64,000 nt of DNA from Pseudomonadota bacterium (GCA_023428245.1 JAEYYX010000091.1:73321-137320); one strand, 5' to 3'. Shown: positions 16,195 to 25,054, counted from the stretch's first letter. Numbers and translations: made by a program. Notes: generated by a model from the sequence alone, not told the origin.

Positions 16195-17655
16195 TCAGAA
16201 GGCGTGGCCCGACGTCAGATAGACCCCCACCGGCTCCGCATCCGGAGACCAGCCGGCGTCGAGAGCCACGACGAACGAGTCTTCGAAGAGCAGCCGGAGA
16301 CCTCCTCCGATCGAATACTTCATTCCGAACCCGGTGCCGTCGAGCTCCTCACTGGCTCCGAAATCGGCCCAAAGGCGCCCGAAATCGACGAACTGGACAA
16401 GGCTCAAGGTCTGGTGGCCGAGCAAGTCGAACTCGAAAAGTTTGATCCGATTCTCAATGTTCGCGATGAACTTTACCTTGCCGTAGTAGCGCTGCGCTTC
16501 GATCCCGCGCACGCCCTTCTCTCCGCCAAAGGCATTCGAATAGTTGTCGAATCGCGAGAGTTCATAGACGGGCGGCGTGCCTAAGAGCACATCGAGCATC
16601 GCTCGTCCGGCGATCACCACCCGATCGCTCAAAGCATGATAGGCGCGCACCGCGAAGTAGCCCCGGCCCCAGGTCTCGGTGACCGGTGACATGCCGCCCG
16701 GTGCGAAGGTGAGCGAACTCGTTTGGTAGAATCCGTGCCGAGGCTCGACCTCGTTGTCTCGGGTGTCGAACTCGAGAGTGTAAACGTAGGCGCCGAAAAC
16801 GTGGTCTTCGATCCCCGTGAGCATGCCTCGGACTTCCGAGGAGCCCGAACGCGCATCCTGCGCGAGGCGAGAATCGTCCGCCACACTCATCCAGACGTAG
16901 CTCCAGATCATGCCCGCGCTCAGGCGGATCTGGTGGGAGAAGTCGTGTGACAAAAAGACGCGCAGGGTGCCGTCCGCGTGCGTGTAGTCGTAGTAATGCT
17001 TCCCCTCGCCGTCCGGGTCCGGTAGGCCCGATCCGCCCCGCGTCGCCATGTTGCCAAGGCCGTAGTAGTTGACCCCGACGACCTGCGTGAACGAGGGACG
17101 CAGGGTCAGCCTGAGGCCGCTCCCTAACACATCATCGAACACGGCCTTGAGGTAGTAGTCCTGAAATCGGGGCTCGAAGCTCTCGGTGTTGAACATCGCG
17201 ACAGCGGCGAGCTCAGCGCTCCAGTGGTTCGAGTGGTCGTTCTTCGGATTCGGGCGGGTGACTGAGGCGAGCGCTCCTCCTCCCCAGCCGAAATCACTGT
17301 TACCGCCGATGATCGGCACGCCCGCCCACTGGTTTTTGGCTCGCTTTTTCTCTTCTTTTCCCCCGGACGAGCCCTCTCCTTCTTCTGGGCTGCCTTCTTC
17401 TGGTGAGGCGCTCTCTGGCTCCTCTTCATCCGTGGACTTCTTCGCGCCCACAGCGTTCCCCCTGCCCTCAGGACTCCCGTCGCCCTCTGTCTTTTCGACA
17501 TCCTCTCCAGGGGCGCCTTTCGACGTCGCTTCGGCTGCGGTGACCGGTCGAAGTAAGACCTCCTCCGAAGGGAGCTCTTCCTCTGAGGCAAATGCGCGCG
17601 GAGAGACGAAGAGCGCTGAGGCGAAAAGGTACAAGACGAAAGGAGGAGGGCGCAT
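16195..17655 (-). CDS. BamA/TamA-like outer-membrane beta-barrel protein (surface antigen D15 type)
   Basis: About 486 residues from the ATG at 17655, with signal peptide MRPPPFVLYLFASALF...AFA. A long Glu/Ser/Gly/Lys-rich acidic spacer (about 25-110) is followed by a 16-strand-type barrel domain: GVPIIGGNSDFGWGGG, FSHQIRLSAGMIW, a FDTRDNEVEPRHGFYQ segment typical of D15 proteins, the GVRGIEAQRYYG turn, and a C terminus ending in Phe (SGHAF). No POTRA repeats are visible, so it is a barrel-only member rather than BamA itself. It may be a translocation pore or lipid-handling protein. The open frame continues upstream to 17913, but that part overlaps another gene and is not signal-like. Confidence 0.85.
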   Translation of the reverse strand: MRPPPFVLYLFASALFVSPRAFASEEELPSEEVLLRPVTAAEATSKGAPGEDVEKTEGDGSPEGRGNAVGAKKSTDEEEPESASPEEGSPEEGEGSSGGKEEKKRAKNQWAGVPIIGGNSDFGWGGGALASVTRPNPKNDHSNHWSAELAAVAMFNTESFEPRFQDYYLKAVFDDVLGSGLRLTLRPSFTQVVGVNYYGLGNMATRGGSGLPDPDGEGKHYYDYTHADGTLRVFLSHDFSHQIRLSAGMIWSYVWMSVADDSRLAQDARSGSSEVRGMLTGIEDHVFGAYVYTLEFDTRDNEVEPRHGFYQTSSLTFAPGGMSPVTETWGRGYFAVRAYHALSDRVVIAGRAMLDVLLGTPPVYELSRFDNYSNAFGGEKGVRGIEAQRYYGKVKFIANIENRIKLFEFDLLGHQTLSLVQFVDFGRLWADFGASEELDGTGFGMKYSIGGGLRLLFEDSFVVALDAGWSPDAEPVGVYLTSGHAF

Positions 17656-17789
17656 GAATGGGCATTTTTGCGAGCTAGGCTCGCAGCCAGTTGGCCCTAA
17701 GCAATAACCCCGCCAAGCGGAGCTTACGCCGGGAGAAGCTGCGGTGGAACGCCCCTGCTTCGAGAAGGCAAGCGACCCCGCGCGCTCCC

Positions 17790-18248
17790 TTACGGCTCCT
17801 GCGGATCGTCGGTACCCGTTCTGCCGCGCAGAAAGAATCGACGGGAGAATGCGAGAAGTCCCCGATCCTCCTCCACGACAACGGCCTCGGCGCGAGCAAG
17901 CGCCGCCTCCCAATGGGGCGCAAAGCCGGGCGTACCCCGGAGGATCTCACGGAGCGCATGGTCGTAGACGTGCAACTGTCGGAGCTCGCGTCGATCGGGC
18001 TTGAGTTGCCATGCTTTCAGGGTCACCCGCAGGTTCTCGTTCATCTTCTCAAGCCGCTCGATCTCCGCCTTCCGTTGGATCGTTCCCTCGTGAGCGAGCT
18101 CGATGTGAGCGTCGACGTGCGACCTGAGCTTCTTGAGCTCCGCCTCGAGCCGACGGCGCTCATGGAAGCCTCGGAACCAGACGTAGACGCCAGGAAGCAG
18201 GCCGAGAAACAGCCCGACTCCAAAGATGGCCAAGAGCGCGGGATCCAT
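17790..18248 (-). CDS. Membrane-anchored coiled-coil protein, unknown function
   Basis: 152 residues. One N-terminal membrane segment (ALLAIFGVGLFLGLLPGVYVWF) is followed by a long charged coiled coil (about 30-85; RRRLEAELKKLRSHV, IERLEKMNENL) and a soluble tail. I do not recognise a family. The start lies five bases after the stop of the small membrane protein gene upstream, so the two are co-transcribed and may be translationally coupled. Confidence 0.7.
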   Translation of the reverse strand: MDPALLAIFGVGLFLGLLPGVYVWFRGFHERRRLEAELKKLRSHVDAHIELAHEGTIQRKAEIERLEKMNENLRVTLKAWQLKPDRRELRQLHVYDHALREILRGTPGFAPHWEAALARAEAVVVEEDRGLLAFSRRFFLRGRTGTDDPQEP

Positions 18249-18253
18249 CGGGA

Positions 18254-18535
18254 CTACTCAGGCGTCCCTGCGCCAGGGTCCGCCGCTCCGGGCTGACCGG
18301 ACTTCGGGCGCCGGAGGAGCCAGGCGCCGAGGGGAGCGAGAACCGCACCACCGAGCGCGCAATAGAACTGCATGCGGACAAACTTGCTCAGCGCCGCCTC
18401 GACGTCTGCCTGACAACTGAAGGTTCCTCCGAGGGAGCTGAACAAAGCCGAGACGGCGCTTTGGCCAATGAGCGACCAAATGATGAAGCCAACGGCTGCG
18501 CCTCCGAGGGCCCAGGTGAGAGTCCGCTTGAGCAT
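18254..18535 (-). CDS. Small membrane protein with two membrane segments
   Basis: 93 residues from the ATG at 18535 (MLKRTLTWALGGAAVG); a GTG at 18550 would add five. Two hydrophobic segments (about 5-25 and 55-75) flank a region with two Cys that faces the periplasm or cytoplasm. The C-terminal tail is Gly/Pro-rich and probably disordered. It resembles 'hypothetical membrane proteins' of delta-proteobacteria, but I cannot name a family. It is upstream of, and tightly linked to, the coiled-coil membrane protein gene. Confidence 0.65.
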   Translation of the reverse strand: MLKRTLTWALGGAAVGFIIWSLIGQSAVSALFSSLGGTFSCQADVEAALSKFVRMQFYCALGGAVLAPLGAWLLRRPKSGQPGAADPGAGTPE

Positions 18536-18615
18536 GCCGGGACGATACACCCCCTTGCGCCCGGGCCCAACGTCCCCCGAACCCGCCTATTGGCAGGTTC
18601 ACCGTGACAAGACCG

Positions 18616-18852
18616 TCAGTCGACCCGATCGACAGGGCCGCCCACCCCGGCTCGGTTCGCACAACTCGCACAGCAAAAGAACTGACCATGAGCCTCGACG
18701 CCATGGCCAATGATCCGACAGGCGCAGTGGCCGCAGGTCGGGGCCAGCTTATGAATGGCGCACTCGAAGCAGTCGAACGTGTAGGTCCCCCCGCCCATCA
18801 CCACCTCAAAGGTCTTGTCGTATTTGTTCCCGCACAGGTCACATTGTTTCAT
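18616..18852 (-). CDS. Small zinc-ribbon protein (prokaryotic LIM-like type)
   Basis: 78 residues. The start at 18852 is fixed by a strong ribosome binding site (GGGAG close to ATG); the open frame upstream is not used. Zinc-binding pairs are CDLCG, FDCFEC, CGHCACR and FFCCASC, giving a compact double zinc finger with HG (IIGHGVE) between pairs. This matches a small family seen in Actinobacteria and myxobacteria; the role is unknown, possibly protein or nucleic-acid contact. It is monocistronic or first of a leftward group with the two membrane proteins. Confidence 0.82.
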   Translation of the reverse strand: MKQCDLCGNKYDKTFEVVMGGGTYTFDCFECAIHKLAPTCGHCACRIIGHGVEAHGQFFCCASCANRAGVGGPVDRVD

Positions 18853-19168
18853 GCCTCTCCCTTTCCTGCGTGCGCCCTCAGGCGGCCGGCCCTGCTCACT
18901 GCAACATCGAAGCGAGAGACACGTGCCACCCTCAATAGCGAGCGCTCTCCTGGTCTGACCCGACGCGCTATCGCGGTCAATGTTCAAAGAGGCAGAAGAG
19001 ACGCGGAATTTCCGAATGTCTCACATTTGAATCATTGACCAAGGAATCATTGACCAAGGGCGCGCGGAGCCTCTCGCATGACCCGCGATACCCCAAGAAG
19101 CGCCACCGAATTCTCCGCCTGCGCCCGACGCACGTCGTTGGTTCTGACTTGCTGTGAGGCGGCGACAC
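18853..19168. other. 316-bp intergenic region with a tandem 15-bp repeat
   Basis: Upstream of the zinc-ribbon gene and downstream of the mdoG-like gene, both leftward. It should contain the zinc-ribbon promoter. The only structure I can point to is the exact 15-bp tandem duplication at 19029-19058, described separately. Confidence 0.4.
19029..19058. repeat. Exact 15-bp tandem duplication
   Basis: GAATCATTGACCAAG occurs twice head to tail (19029-19043 and 19044-19058) with no mismatch. It lies about 180 bp upstream of the zinc-ribbon gene and contains no gene. It could be a replication-slippage product or a repeated protein-binding site. Confidence 0.85.
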
Positions 19169-20797
19169 TCAGCGCGGATGCCATTGGTAGAGCCAGGTCT
19201 CCGACAGAGGCTCATCCCCTCGCTTCAAGAACGCCCGCATCTCCACGGGCTCCTCTCCCTCCACTGTCAAATCGAACTGCGCGCGCCAGTGGCCCGGAAT
19301 GTCGCTCGGGACCGCTTCCGTGAAGGCGTAGGAAAAACTGCCGCGTGAAGCCCAAAGCACAGGCTCAGGAAGCACACCATAGGGCAGCTTCTCGAGTGGT
19401 CCCCCCATGAACTCCACGACGAACTTGCGAACGCCACTCGGACGAGGCTGCCCGGGTTGTCCCCCTCGTCCCGTCCTCGTCGCCACCACGCGCGCAAGGG
19501 GGCTCCGGTAGGGCTCGTCCGCGAGCCAATGGAGACGATAGTCGAACTTGTAACGCTCCCCGGCGCGAGCGGGCGCTTCAGGGACCCACATGGCGACGAT
19601 GTTGTCGTGGATTTCATCGTCCGTCGGAATCTCAACAAGCTCGACGGATCCTTTCCCCCAAGTGCCGAGGGGTTCTACCCAGAGGCTCGGGCGCCGCTCG
19701 TAACGCACTCCGTCGAGGTAGTGGTCAAAGGCCCGGTCACGCTGAGACAGGCCAAACCCACGGGGATTTTCGTCCGCGAAAGCCGAGACGCTCGTCGTCC
19801 GAACGTTGTTGAGCGGTCGCCAGATGTGTTCGCCCTTCCCTGTCCAGAGAGCCAGGCCATCCGAGTCGTGCACCTCGGGCCGCCAATCAAGCCCCTCGCC
19901 ATCCCTCGATTTTTCCGAGAACCAGTACATGGACGTGAGCGGAGCAATGCCGAATCTCTTCACGTCACTTCGCAGGAAGATGGTCTGAGACACCTCCATC
20001 GTCACTCCCGCTCCTCGCTGCATCACAAAACGCGAGACCCCGACGACACTCGGGCCATCGAACAATCCATAGACGATGGCGGGGTCCTGCTCGGACTTCG
20101 GCTCTTCCAGGTAGATATGGGTGAAGGATGGGAACTCTTCGGGCTTGTCGACGGCCACGTCCAGAGCGATCGCCCGCGCGGAAAGGCCATACTGGTAAAG
20201 CTCACCGATCGCCCGAAAATACGTCGCTCCCAGGAACGCAACCCAGTCGTTCTTCTGCCAGGGGAGCTTCTCTTGGTCGCCGAGGCGTGATTCTTGGAAA
20301 CGGAAACCAGCAAAACCGCTCCCGGGCGGAAGCTTCCGAGCCGGACTCTCCTCGGGCATCTCGAAGTAAGATTCGTCGTACTGAATCTCTCGCGCGACCG
20401 AGCGCCCCTCCGAAAGGCTCACGACGTGCATCCTGACGGGTACCCGAAAGAACGTTCCCAAGTGGAAGAACGTGACAGGGTATTTTCCCGGGCCCCGAGC
20501 GAAGAGAGCGCGCTCGGTTTTGTACTTGAGCTTGCCGTGAGCGTCGTAGTCGATCTGTTCGAGGATCTCGGCCGGAGCCTGAGGGGGCGGAGCGTAGGGC
20601 TGCCGGGCGAGCTCTTCCGCGCGCTGAACGAGACCAGTGAAGGAGAAGGCTTCTGCAGATCCGAACCGCAGCGGCTCTTTCTCGGCCTTTGCCTGGGTCT
20701 CGACCGAGTTCGAAGACTCGGGGCGGGCGGCCTCCTTTGGAGCGCTGGCGCACGAGAAAAGAAGAAGCGAGGCGAGGATGATCGGGGAGCGCTGCAT
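19169..20797 (-). CDS. mdoG: Periplasmic glucan biosynthesis protein (MdoG/OpgG family)
   Basis: 542 residues. The lipobox-like LLLFSC ends the signal, so unlike enterobacterial MdoG this version is probably a lipoprotein. The body matches the MdoG family throughout: QPYAPPPQAPAEILEQIDYD, the FFRVPVRMHVV strand, YFRAIGELYQYGLSARAIALD, SMYWFSEKSRDGEGLDWRPEVHDSDGL and FVVEFMGGPLEKLP. Characterised members modify the backbone of osmoregulated periplasmic beta-glucans. The neighbouring genes do not include the MdoH glycosyltransferase, so its partner must lie elsewhere. Assignment is secure; function in this organism is inferred from family. Confidence 0.92.
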   Translation of the reverse strand: MQRSPIILASLLLFSCASAPKEAARPESSNSVETQAKAEKEPLRFGSAEAFSFTGLVQRAEELARQPYAPPPQAPAEILEQIDYDAHGKLKYKTERALFARGPGKYPVTFFHLGTFFRVPVRMHVVSLSEGRSVAREIQYDESYFEMPEESPARKLPPGSGFAGFRFQESRLGDQEKLPWQKNDWVAFLGATYFRAIGELYQYGLSARAIALDVAVDKPEEFPSFTHIYLEEPKSEQDPAIVYGLFDGPSVVGVSRFVMQRGAGVTMEVSQTIFLRSDVKRFGIAPLTSMYWFSEKSRDGEGLDWRPEVHDSDGLALWTGKGEHIWRPLNNVRTTSVSAFADENPRGFGLSQRDRAFDHYLDGVRYERRPSLWVEPLGTWGKGSVELVEIPTDDEIHDNIVAMWVPEAPARAGERYKFDYRLHWLADEPYRSPLARVVATRTGRGGQPGQPRPSGVRKFVVEFMGGPLEKLPYGVLPEPVLWASRGSFSYAFTEAVPSDIPGHWRAQFDLTVEGEEPVEMRAFLKRGDEPLSETWLYQWHPR

Positions 20798-20909
20798 AGT
20801 CTTTTTTATCGAAGCGGCCCTTGAGCATTCTCGAGAGCTGCCTCTTCCTCAAGAGAGATCTGAAATTTTCGGAGCAAATGAACTCGAGAGCGCGTCTCTG
20901 AGCGGCCCA

Positions 20910-21494
20910 TCAGCGGCCCGGGTGCGCCTCCCAGAGCCCCTCAAAATGAAGAACCACTCCGAAGTCGTCGGTCTCGAGGTGCGCCGAGAACGGCTCGCCA
21001 TCAATGAACGCTCGATAGAGGTAGAGGTGAGAGCCTTGTCGCTCGTAGATTTGTTCGAGTGCCTCGAGGTGAAGTTCGGGGTAACGAAGCCACGCGCAGC
21101 GCACCTCCGCCTTCTGGCCCACTTCGAGGTTGAGCCGCCGGATCGCGAGAGTGTTCGTGAAGGGCGTGAAGCCGAGATCGATATCGAAGACACCGTCGAA
21201 CTCCGGCGCAGGGATGCCCTTGCGACCGAAGTGCCCGAGACCATCAGCCTCGAGCCCGAGGAAAAAAGGCCTATCTCCGTGCTCCCCTTCAACCCGGACG
21301 ACACGAGTACAAAACCGCTCATCGCACTCGATCGAATATCGGAATGAACTCAGGACACCGTCGTCCTCGAGATTGAGCACGCCGCTCAGCCCGTACCCGG
21401 CGTCAAACTTTTCGAGACGCGCCTGCTCACGCCCAAGCCCATCAAGCCTTTGCCAGCTGACCTCGAAGGGCTGAGGAAAGGGAGAGTAGCTCAT
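20910..21494 (-). CDS. Putative glycolipid-binding protein (PF06475 type)
   Basis: About 194 residues from the ATG at 21494 (MSYSPFPQPFEVSWQRLDG). The pattern of the Glycolipid_bind family is clear: W at the N terminus, SGVLNLEDDGVLSSFRYSIECD, FFLGLEADGLGHF, and FDIDLGFTPFTNTLAIRRL, the strongest family signature. It is cytoplasmic with no signal peptide. The family name comes from structural work on a Pseudomonas member; in vivo role is unclear. The longer open frame overlaps the gene upstream and was rejected. It is read leftward toward mdoG, so a shared envelope-glycan role is possible but not shown. Confidence 0.86.
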   Translation of the reverse strand: MSYSPFPQPFEVSWQRLDGLGREQARLEKFDAGYGLSGVLNLEDDGVLSSFRYSIECDERFCTRVVRVEGEHGDRPFFLGLEADGLGHFGRKGIPAPEFDGVFDIDLGFTPFTNTLAIRRLNLEVGQKAEVRCAWLRYPELHLEALEQIYERQGSHLYLYRAFIDGEPFSAHLETDDFGVVLHFEGLWEAHPGR

Positions 21495-21528
21495 CGCTCG
21501 TATCGTAACGGAAAAGCCCTCACGAAGG

Positions 21529-21837
21529 TCAGATATCTTCGAGCTGCTCGTCGGGCCCTCGTCCGGCGCCAGGACGTCCGGCCGTCTCGAGCCACGCGGA
21601 GAACCGCTTGTGAAGGTCGCGCCGCAGCGTCTCTCGCACCGTGTCGTCATCGAGCTCATGCAGGGCGCGATCGAGGTCGCTCTCGAAGTCCTCAGTGACC
21701 AAATGGGGGTTCGCGTTCAGCCACGAAACCCACGCCTCGAGGGCCTCTTCGCGTTCCCGCAGGGACAGCTCCGCGAGGTCCGCTAGGGGCGGCAGGTGCG
21801 GATGGATCTGGGCGGAGGTGTCTTCTGCGATAGTCAC
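21529..21837 (-). CDS. Small acidic helical protein, unknown function
   Basis: About 102 residues if the GTG at 21837 is used (VTIAEDTSAQIHPHLPPL). The body is strongly helical and acidic: LSLREREEALEAWVSWLNANPHL, DFESDLDRALHELDDDTVRETL. It ends in a Gly/Pro tail. The AGGGG before GTG is closer than usual, so the start is uncertain. The gene lies 34 bases upstream of the glycolipid-binding gene on the same strand. I do not recognise a family; codon use and composition suggest a real gene. Confidence 0.55.
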   Translation of the reverse strand: MTIAEDTSAQIHPHLPPLADLAELSLREREEALEAWVSWLNANPHLVTEDFESDLDRALHELDDDTVRETLRRDLHKRFSAWLETAGRPGAGRGPDEQLEDI

Positions 21838-22090
21838 GCCCCTCGCTTTGCAAATCTCAGGCCGATCTAGCCCTAGGGTTCCTCTCCATCGAGCGAACCG
21901 ACTGCCCCCCGGAAAAATCGCGTTTTCGGCGCGCGAGTCCGGGGGATAACGGGCGATCCCCACTCCGCGCCCCTCCGCCCACCTGGGGCATCTTTGCGCA
22001 TTTCGTCCGTTTCGGAGCTCGTGCCCATTGGCCCCGCGGGCGGAGCGCCCCGTCAAGCGCAATAGCCCAGACGAAAACGCGTCCTGACCC

Positions 22091-22711
22091 TCAGAGTCCG
22101 AACGAGACGCCCAGAGAAAAGTAGGGATACCCGATCCGGAAGGTCAGCGCTGTGGACTGAGAAAAATGGTAGCGACCACCGAGCTGAATGACGGGGAAGG
22201 CCCCCGCGGTCCCGGAGCCGTCGAACTCGTGATGCTGGTAATAGATCCCGATGCCTGGCTCCGCGAAGACGCTCCAAGCGGGATCGAGGAAGAAGTTCCA
22301 CTGAAAAACGACGGGAACCAGCACCTGCAGCGCAGGACCAGGCGCCCCTCGGACCCGCACGCAGACCCGCTCGCGGCCGGCACCTCGGTATTCTTCACAG
22401 TCTCCGGCGAAGGCGCCCCCGCCCGAGTAGCGCATCAGATCAATCCCGAAGCCGATCGCAGCCGAGTCGTTCACGCCGTCGATCAGCCCGCGCTCGGCAA
22501 CAGGAATGCTCAAACGGAGACCGGCGCCGAAGCTCGACCCGCCGTAATAACCGGGCATCCCAAAGCCAAGGGCTAGATGAGGCTCGAGTTCGACGGAATA
22601 CTTCGGGTGGTCCCCGTCGCGCTGGATGATCGACTCGGCCGACGCGCCCTTCGCCCAGAGGGCGCTCGAAAGGACCAAGGACAGGACTGAAATACCTCTT
22701 CTGCCCATCAT
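22091..22711 (-). CDS. Secreted beta-barrel (outer-membrane) protein
   Basis: 206 residues. Cleavable signal peptide (MMGRRGISVLSLVLSSALW...ASA). The mature part is rich in alternating Gly and aromatic strands: PHLALGFGMPGYYGGSSFG, FFLDPAWSVFAEPGIGIYYQ, FPVIQLGGRYHF, ending YFSLGVSFGL with a near-terminal Phe as in small barrel proteins. Two Cys in the middle could form a disulfide. It overlaps the upstream Cys-rich lipoprotein gene by ATGA, so the two are translationally coupled and probably act together in the outer membrane. Confidence 0.8.
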   Translation of the reverse strand: MMGRRGISVLSLVLSSALWAKGASAESIIQRDGDHPKYSVELEPHLALGFGMPGYYGGSSFGAGLRLSIPVAERGLIDGVNDSAAIGFGIDLMRYSGGGAFAGDCEEYRGAGRERVCVRVRGAPGPALQVLVPVVFQWNFFLDPAWSVFAEPGIGIYYQHHEFDGSGTAGAFPVIQLGGRYHFSQSTALTFRIGYPYFSLGVSFGL

Positions 22712-23394
22712 TTATCTCCGCATCGATAGGTTCCGGAGCCGAGATCCCGCTGCATCTGCCCGCCCTCACAGGTCAGCCGACAATCCGCGACAGAGCTGCA
22801 GGTGAGCTCGACCTCACAAGGTCCGTCACAAGAGACGTGGCAGCGATCCACGTTCGAGCAGGACACCTCACACCCTCCCTCACACTCGAGCTCGCAGAGC
22901 GCCACGTGGTCGCAGTACAGCTTGCTCCGGTCACCGGCTCGGGCAAAACACTCGCTCACGTCGCGACACTCGAAGAAACACTCCTCGCCACACTCCGATG
23001 CACAGGAAGGCAGGTGGTGGCAGGTGATTTCGCTTTTATCGCGACTGAAACTCGAACAGTGGTTCGAGTCGTGGCAATCGAAATCGCAGTTATCCCCACA
23101 TACAACCCCGCACGACTGGCTCGTGTGCGAACAGCTCACGTCGCAACGGTCGTAGGGGCAGGAGATGACGCAGTCGCGACGCCCATGGCAGTCACAGCGC
23201 CCATCTTCATCACAGTGGTAAGCGCCTTGGCAGGCGAACGCGAAAATCGCTATCGAAAAAAGCGCGGCCGGGCGGAGGGCTCGAAGAAACGATGAGAACC
23301 AGCGTGACAACCCTGGTCTGTTAGAGGGACCGCTCTTGAGCGTCAAGATGCCGTTTGACGCCCTGGGCACTTGAAATCCCTGCCTTTGTTGCAT
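22708..23394 (-). CDS. Cysteine-rich lipoprotein (about 30 Cys in ~175 residues)
   Basis: 228 residues with the ATG at 23394. GTG at 23370 (AGGGA six bases upstream) or TTG starts nearer the signal are also possible. A hydrophobic segment ends in the lipobox-like FAFAC. The mature part has about 30 Cys in irregular short-period repeats such as CVISCPYDRCDVSC and CEVSCSNVDRCHVSCDG. Most Cys are separated by three or four residues, with Asp, Ser and Glu between. This suggests a disulfide ladder with acidic, possibly metal-binding faces. I do not recognise a named domain. It is the first gene of a two-gene operon with the small barrel protein. Confidence 0.78.
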   Translation of the reverse strand: MQQRQGFQVPRASNGILTLKSGPSNRPGLSRWFSSFLRALRPAALFSIAIFAFACQGAYHCDEDGRCDCHGRRDCVISCPYDRCDVSCSHTSQSCGVVCGDNCDFDCHDSNHCSSFSRDKSEITCHHLPSCASECGEECFFECRDVSECFARAGDRSKLYCDHVALCELECEGGCEVSCSNVDRCHVSCDGPCEVELTCSSVADCRLTCEGGQMQRDLGSGTYRCGDK

Positions 23395-23667
23395 TTGTCA
23401 GCGGGGCCCCAGCCGCGCGAACGCGCAACACCAACGGTGTTTCCGAACACTCATGTTCGCCCGAGAACCGTCTCCGCTCAAGTCAGAGCAACGCAGCGTT
23501 TGCAGACCCCCCCGGGATGAACGCCATTTCTGCGCCGAACAGGCTTCCGTTTTTCGGCGCTCCCTAGAGCACGCGGCTCGCTTGACCGCGCGAAAACCCA
23601 GATCCACTCACGATTTCGTCATGACTCTCGCCTGAGAACATACGCCAACGTCGCGCTCGGGCCCTCA

Positions 23668-23682
23668 TGGTACGGCTCTTGC
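23668..23682 (+). promoter_or_regulatory. Candidate sigma-54 promoter of the cytochrome c peroxidase gene
   Basis: TGGTAC-N5-TTGC fits the -24/-12 consensus, with GG (23669-23670) and GC (23681-23682) exactly ten bases apart. The predicted transcript start would be about 50 bases before the ATG at 23745. The element overlaps an upstream in-frame ATG at 23667, which argues for the downstream start. No activator site of the NorR-like type was found nearby, so support rests on the promoter alone. Confidence 0.45.
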
Positions 23683-23744
23683 GACACACATACGTGCTCA
23701 GCCGCGAACGAACCATCCGCCTAAAATCCTCAACTCTTATCAAA

Positions 23745-25025
23745 ATGAGAGAACGCGAATCCCATAGCTCCCAAAACGTGGCAGCGCGAGCAGCTCTTCC
23801 TTGGCTCACGGCGCTCATCGTTGCTCCTCAGCTGGGCTGCGAGGCAGATCAGGGGAGCGAGCCCCCGACCAAAGCCGACCTCGGAGAGCTTCTCTTCCAC
23901 GATCCAAACCTATCGAGCGAGCGCACCCAATCCTGCGCCACCTGCCACGCACCCGAAGCCGTGTTCACTGACCCGAGGCCGCTCGAGGGGGGCGTCGCAG
24001 CTGCGTCCATTGGAGATGATGGCCAATCCCTCGGCGATCGAAACGCGCCAAGCGCCATGTACGCGTCCTTCATTCCTCCCCTCTCCCGAGGCTCTCGTAC
24101 GAGGTTCAACACCGATCCGGAGATTTCGCTCTACGAAGGCTACCTCGGGGGATTGTTCCTCGATGGTCGCGCGCGAGATCTTGCAGAGCAGGCGGGAGGG
24201 CCGCCGCTGAACCCTGTGGAGATGGGCATGCCGAGTGAAGAAGCTGTCGTGGCAAGGCTCCTCGATGACGTGGACTATCCTTCGATGTTTCGCTCGCTCT
24301 ACGGCGATCGAGTCTTTGATGACGCGGCCGTGGCCTACGCCGCGATGTCGGACGCGATTGCGGCTTTCGAGCGAACTGAGCGGTTCTCGCCCTTCGATTC
24401 CCGCTACGATCGGTCGCTTCTGCCGAAGAGCGATCCTGCCCACTACGAATACCCCGAAGGCTCCCCAGCAACCCGCGGGAGGGAGTTATTCTTCTCCGCG
24501 GAGGCGACGAGCTGTTCCGCTTGCCACCAGATGCATGACAGTGCTGGACCGGAGCGAGCGCGGGAGCTCTTCTCGAGCTTCGAGTACCACAACCTCGGCC
24601 TCCCGGAGAATCAGACGCTCAGGCGCTTGAATGGCGCAAAGACCGACCTCGGGCTCGGAGGGGTCCTCGATGATGCGGCCCAAAACGGCAAGTTCCGCGT
24701 AGGGACGCTGCGCAACGTGGCGCTCACCGGTCCGTATATGCATAACGGCCTTTTCCAGAATCTCTCGACAGTCATTCTCTTCTACGAACACGCAAAGAAG
24801 CGGGCGCGAGGGGAATTCGACGCGTCGCTGAATCCTGAAACACGCGCGCCTTGGGCAGAGCCCGAAGTGAATGAAAACTTGAGCACAGCCGAGCTCAGCC
24901 GAGGCAACGAAGACCTGTCCCAACCGGAGAACCTCCTCGCGCTCGAATGTTTCCTGGTTTCATTGACGGACGCACGCTACGAATCGGCTCTGGATCCGGC
25001 TCGGGTCGCGCGCTGTGGCTTATGA
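23745..25025 (+). CDS. Di-haem cytochrome c peroxidase (CcpA/MauG family) lipoprotein
   Basis: About 426 residues from the ATG at 23745, which gives a normal signal ending in lipobox APQLGC. Two c-type haem sites are present: CATCH (about residue 63) and CSACH (about 255), with the DLGELLFHD start typical of the family and LRNVALTGPYMHNG at the distal haem. The enzyme reduces hydrogen peroxide in the periplasm using electrons from cytochromes. modA begins 29 bases after the stop, so the molybdate genes may be read through from this gene. A sigma-54-like promoter just upstream suggests control by an activator, perhaps under oxygen limitation. Confidence 0.9.
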   Translation: MRERESHSSQNVAARAALPWLTALIVAPQLGCEADQGSEPPTKADLGELLFHDPNLSSERTQSCATCHAPEAVFTDPRPLEGGVAAASIGDDGQSLGDRNAPSAMYASFIPPLSRGSRTRFNTDPEISLYEGYLGGLFLDGRARDLAEQAGGPPLNPVEMGMPSEEAVVARLLDDVDYPSMFRSLYGDRVFDDAAVAYAAMSDAIAAFERTERFSPFDSRYDRSLLPKSDPAHYEYPEGSPATRGRELFFSAEATSCSACHQMHDSAGPERARELFSSFEYHNLGLPENQTLRRLNGAKTDLGLGGVLDDAAQNGKFRVGTLRNVALTGPYMHNGLFQNLSTVILFYEHAKKRARGEFDASLNPETRAPWAEPEVNENLSTAELSRGNEDLSQPENLLALECFLVSLTDARYESALDPARVARCGL

Positions 25026-25054
25026 CACGCTCGCTCAGGTAATGTGCGGGCCTC

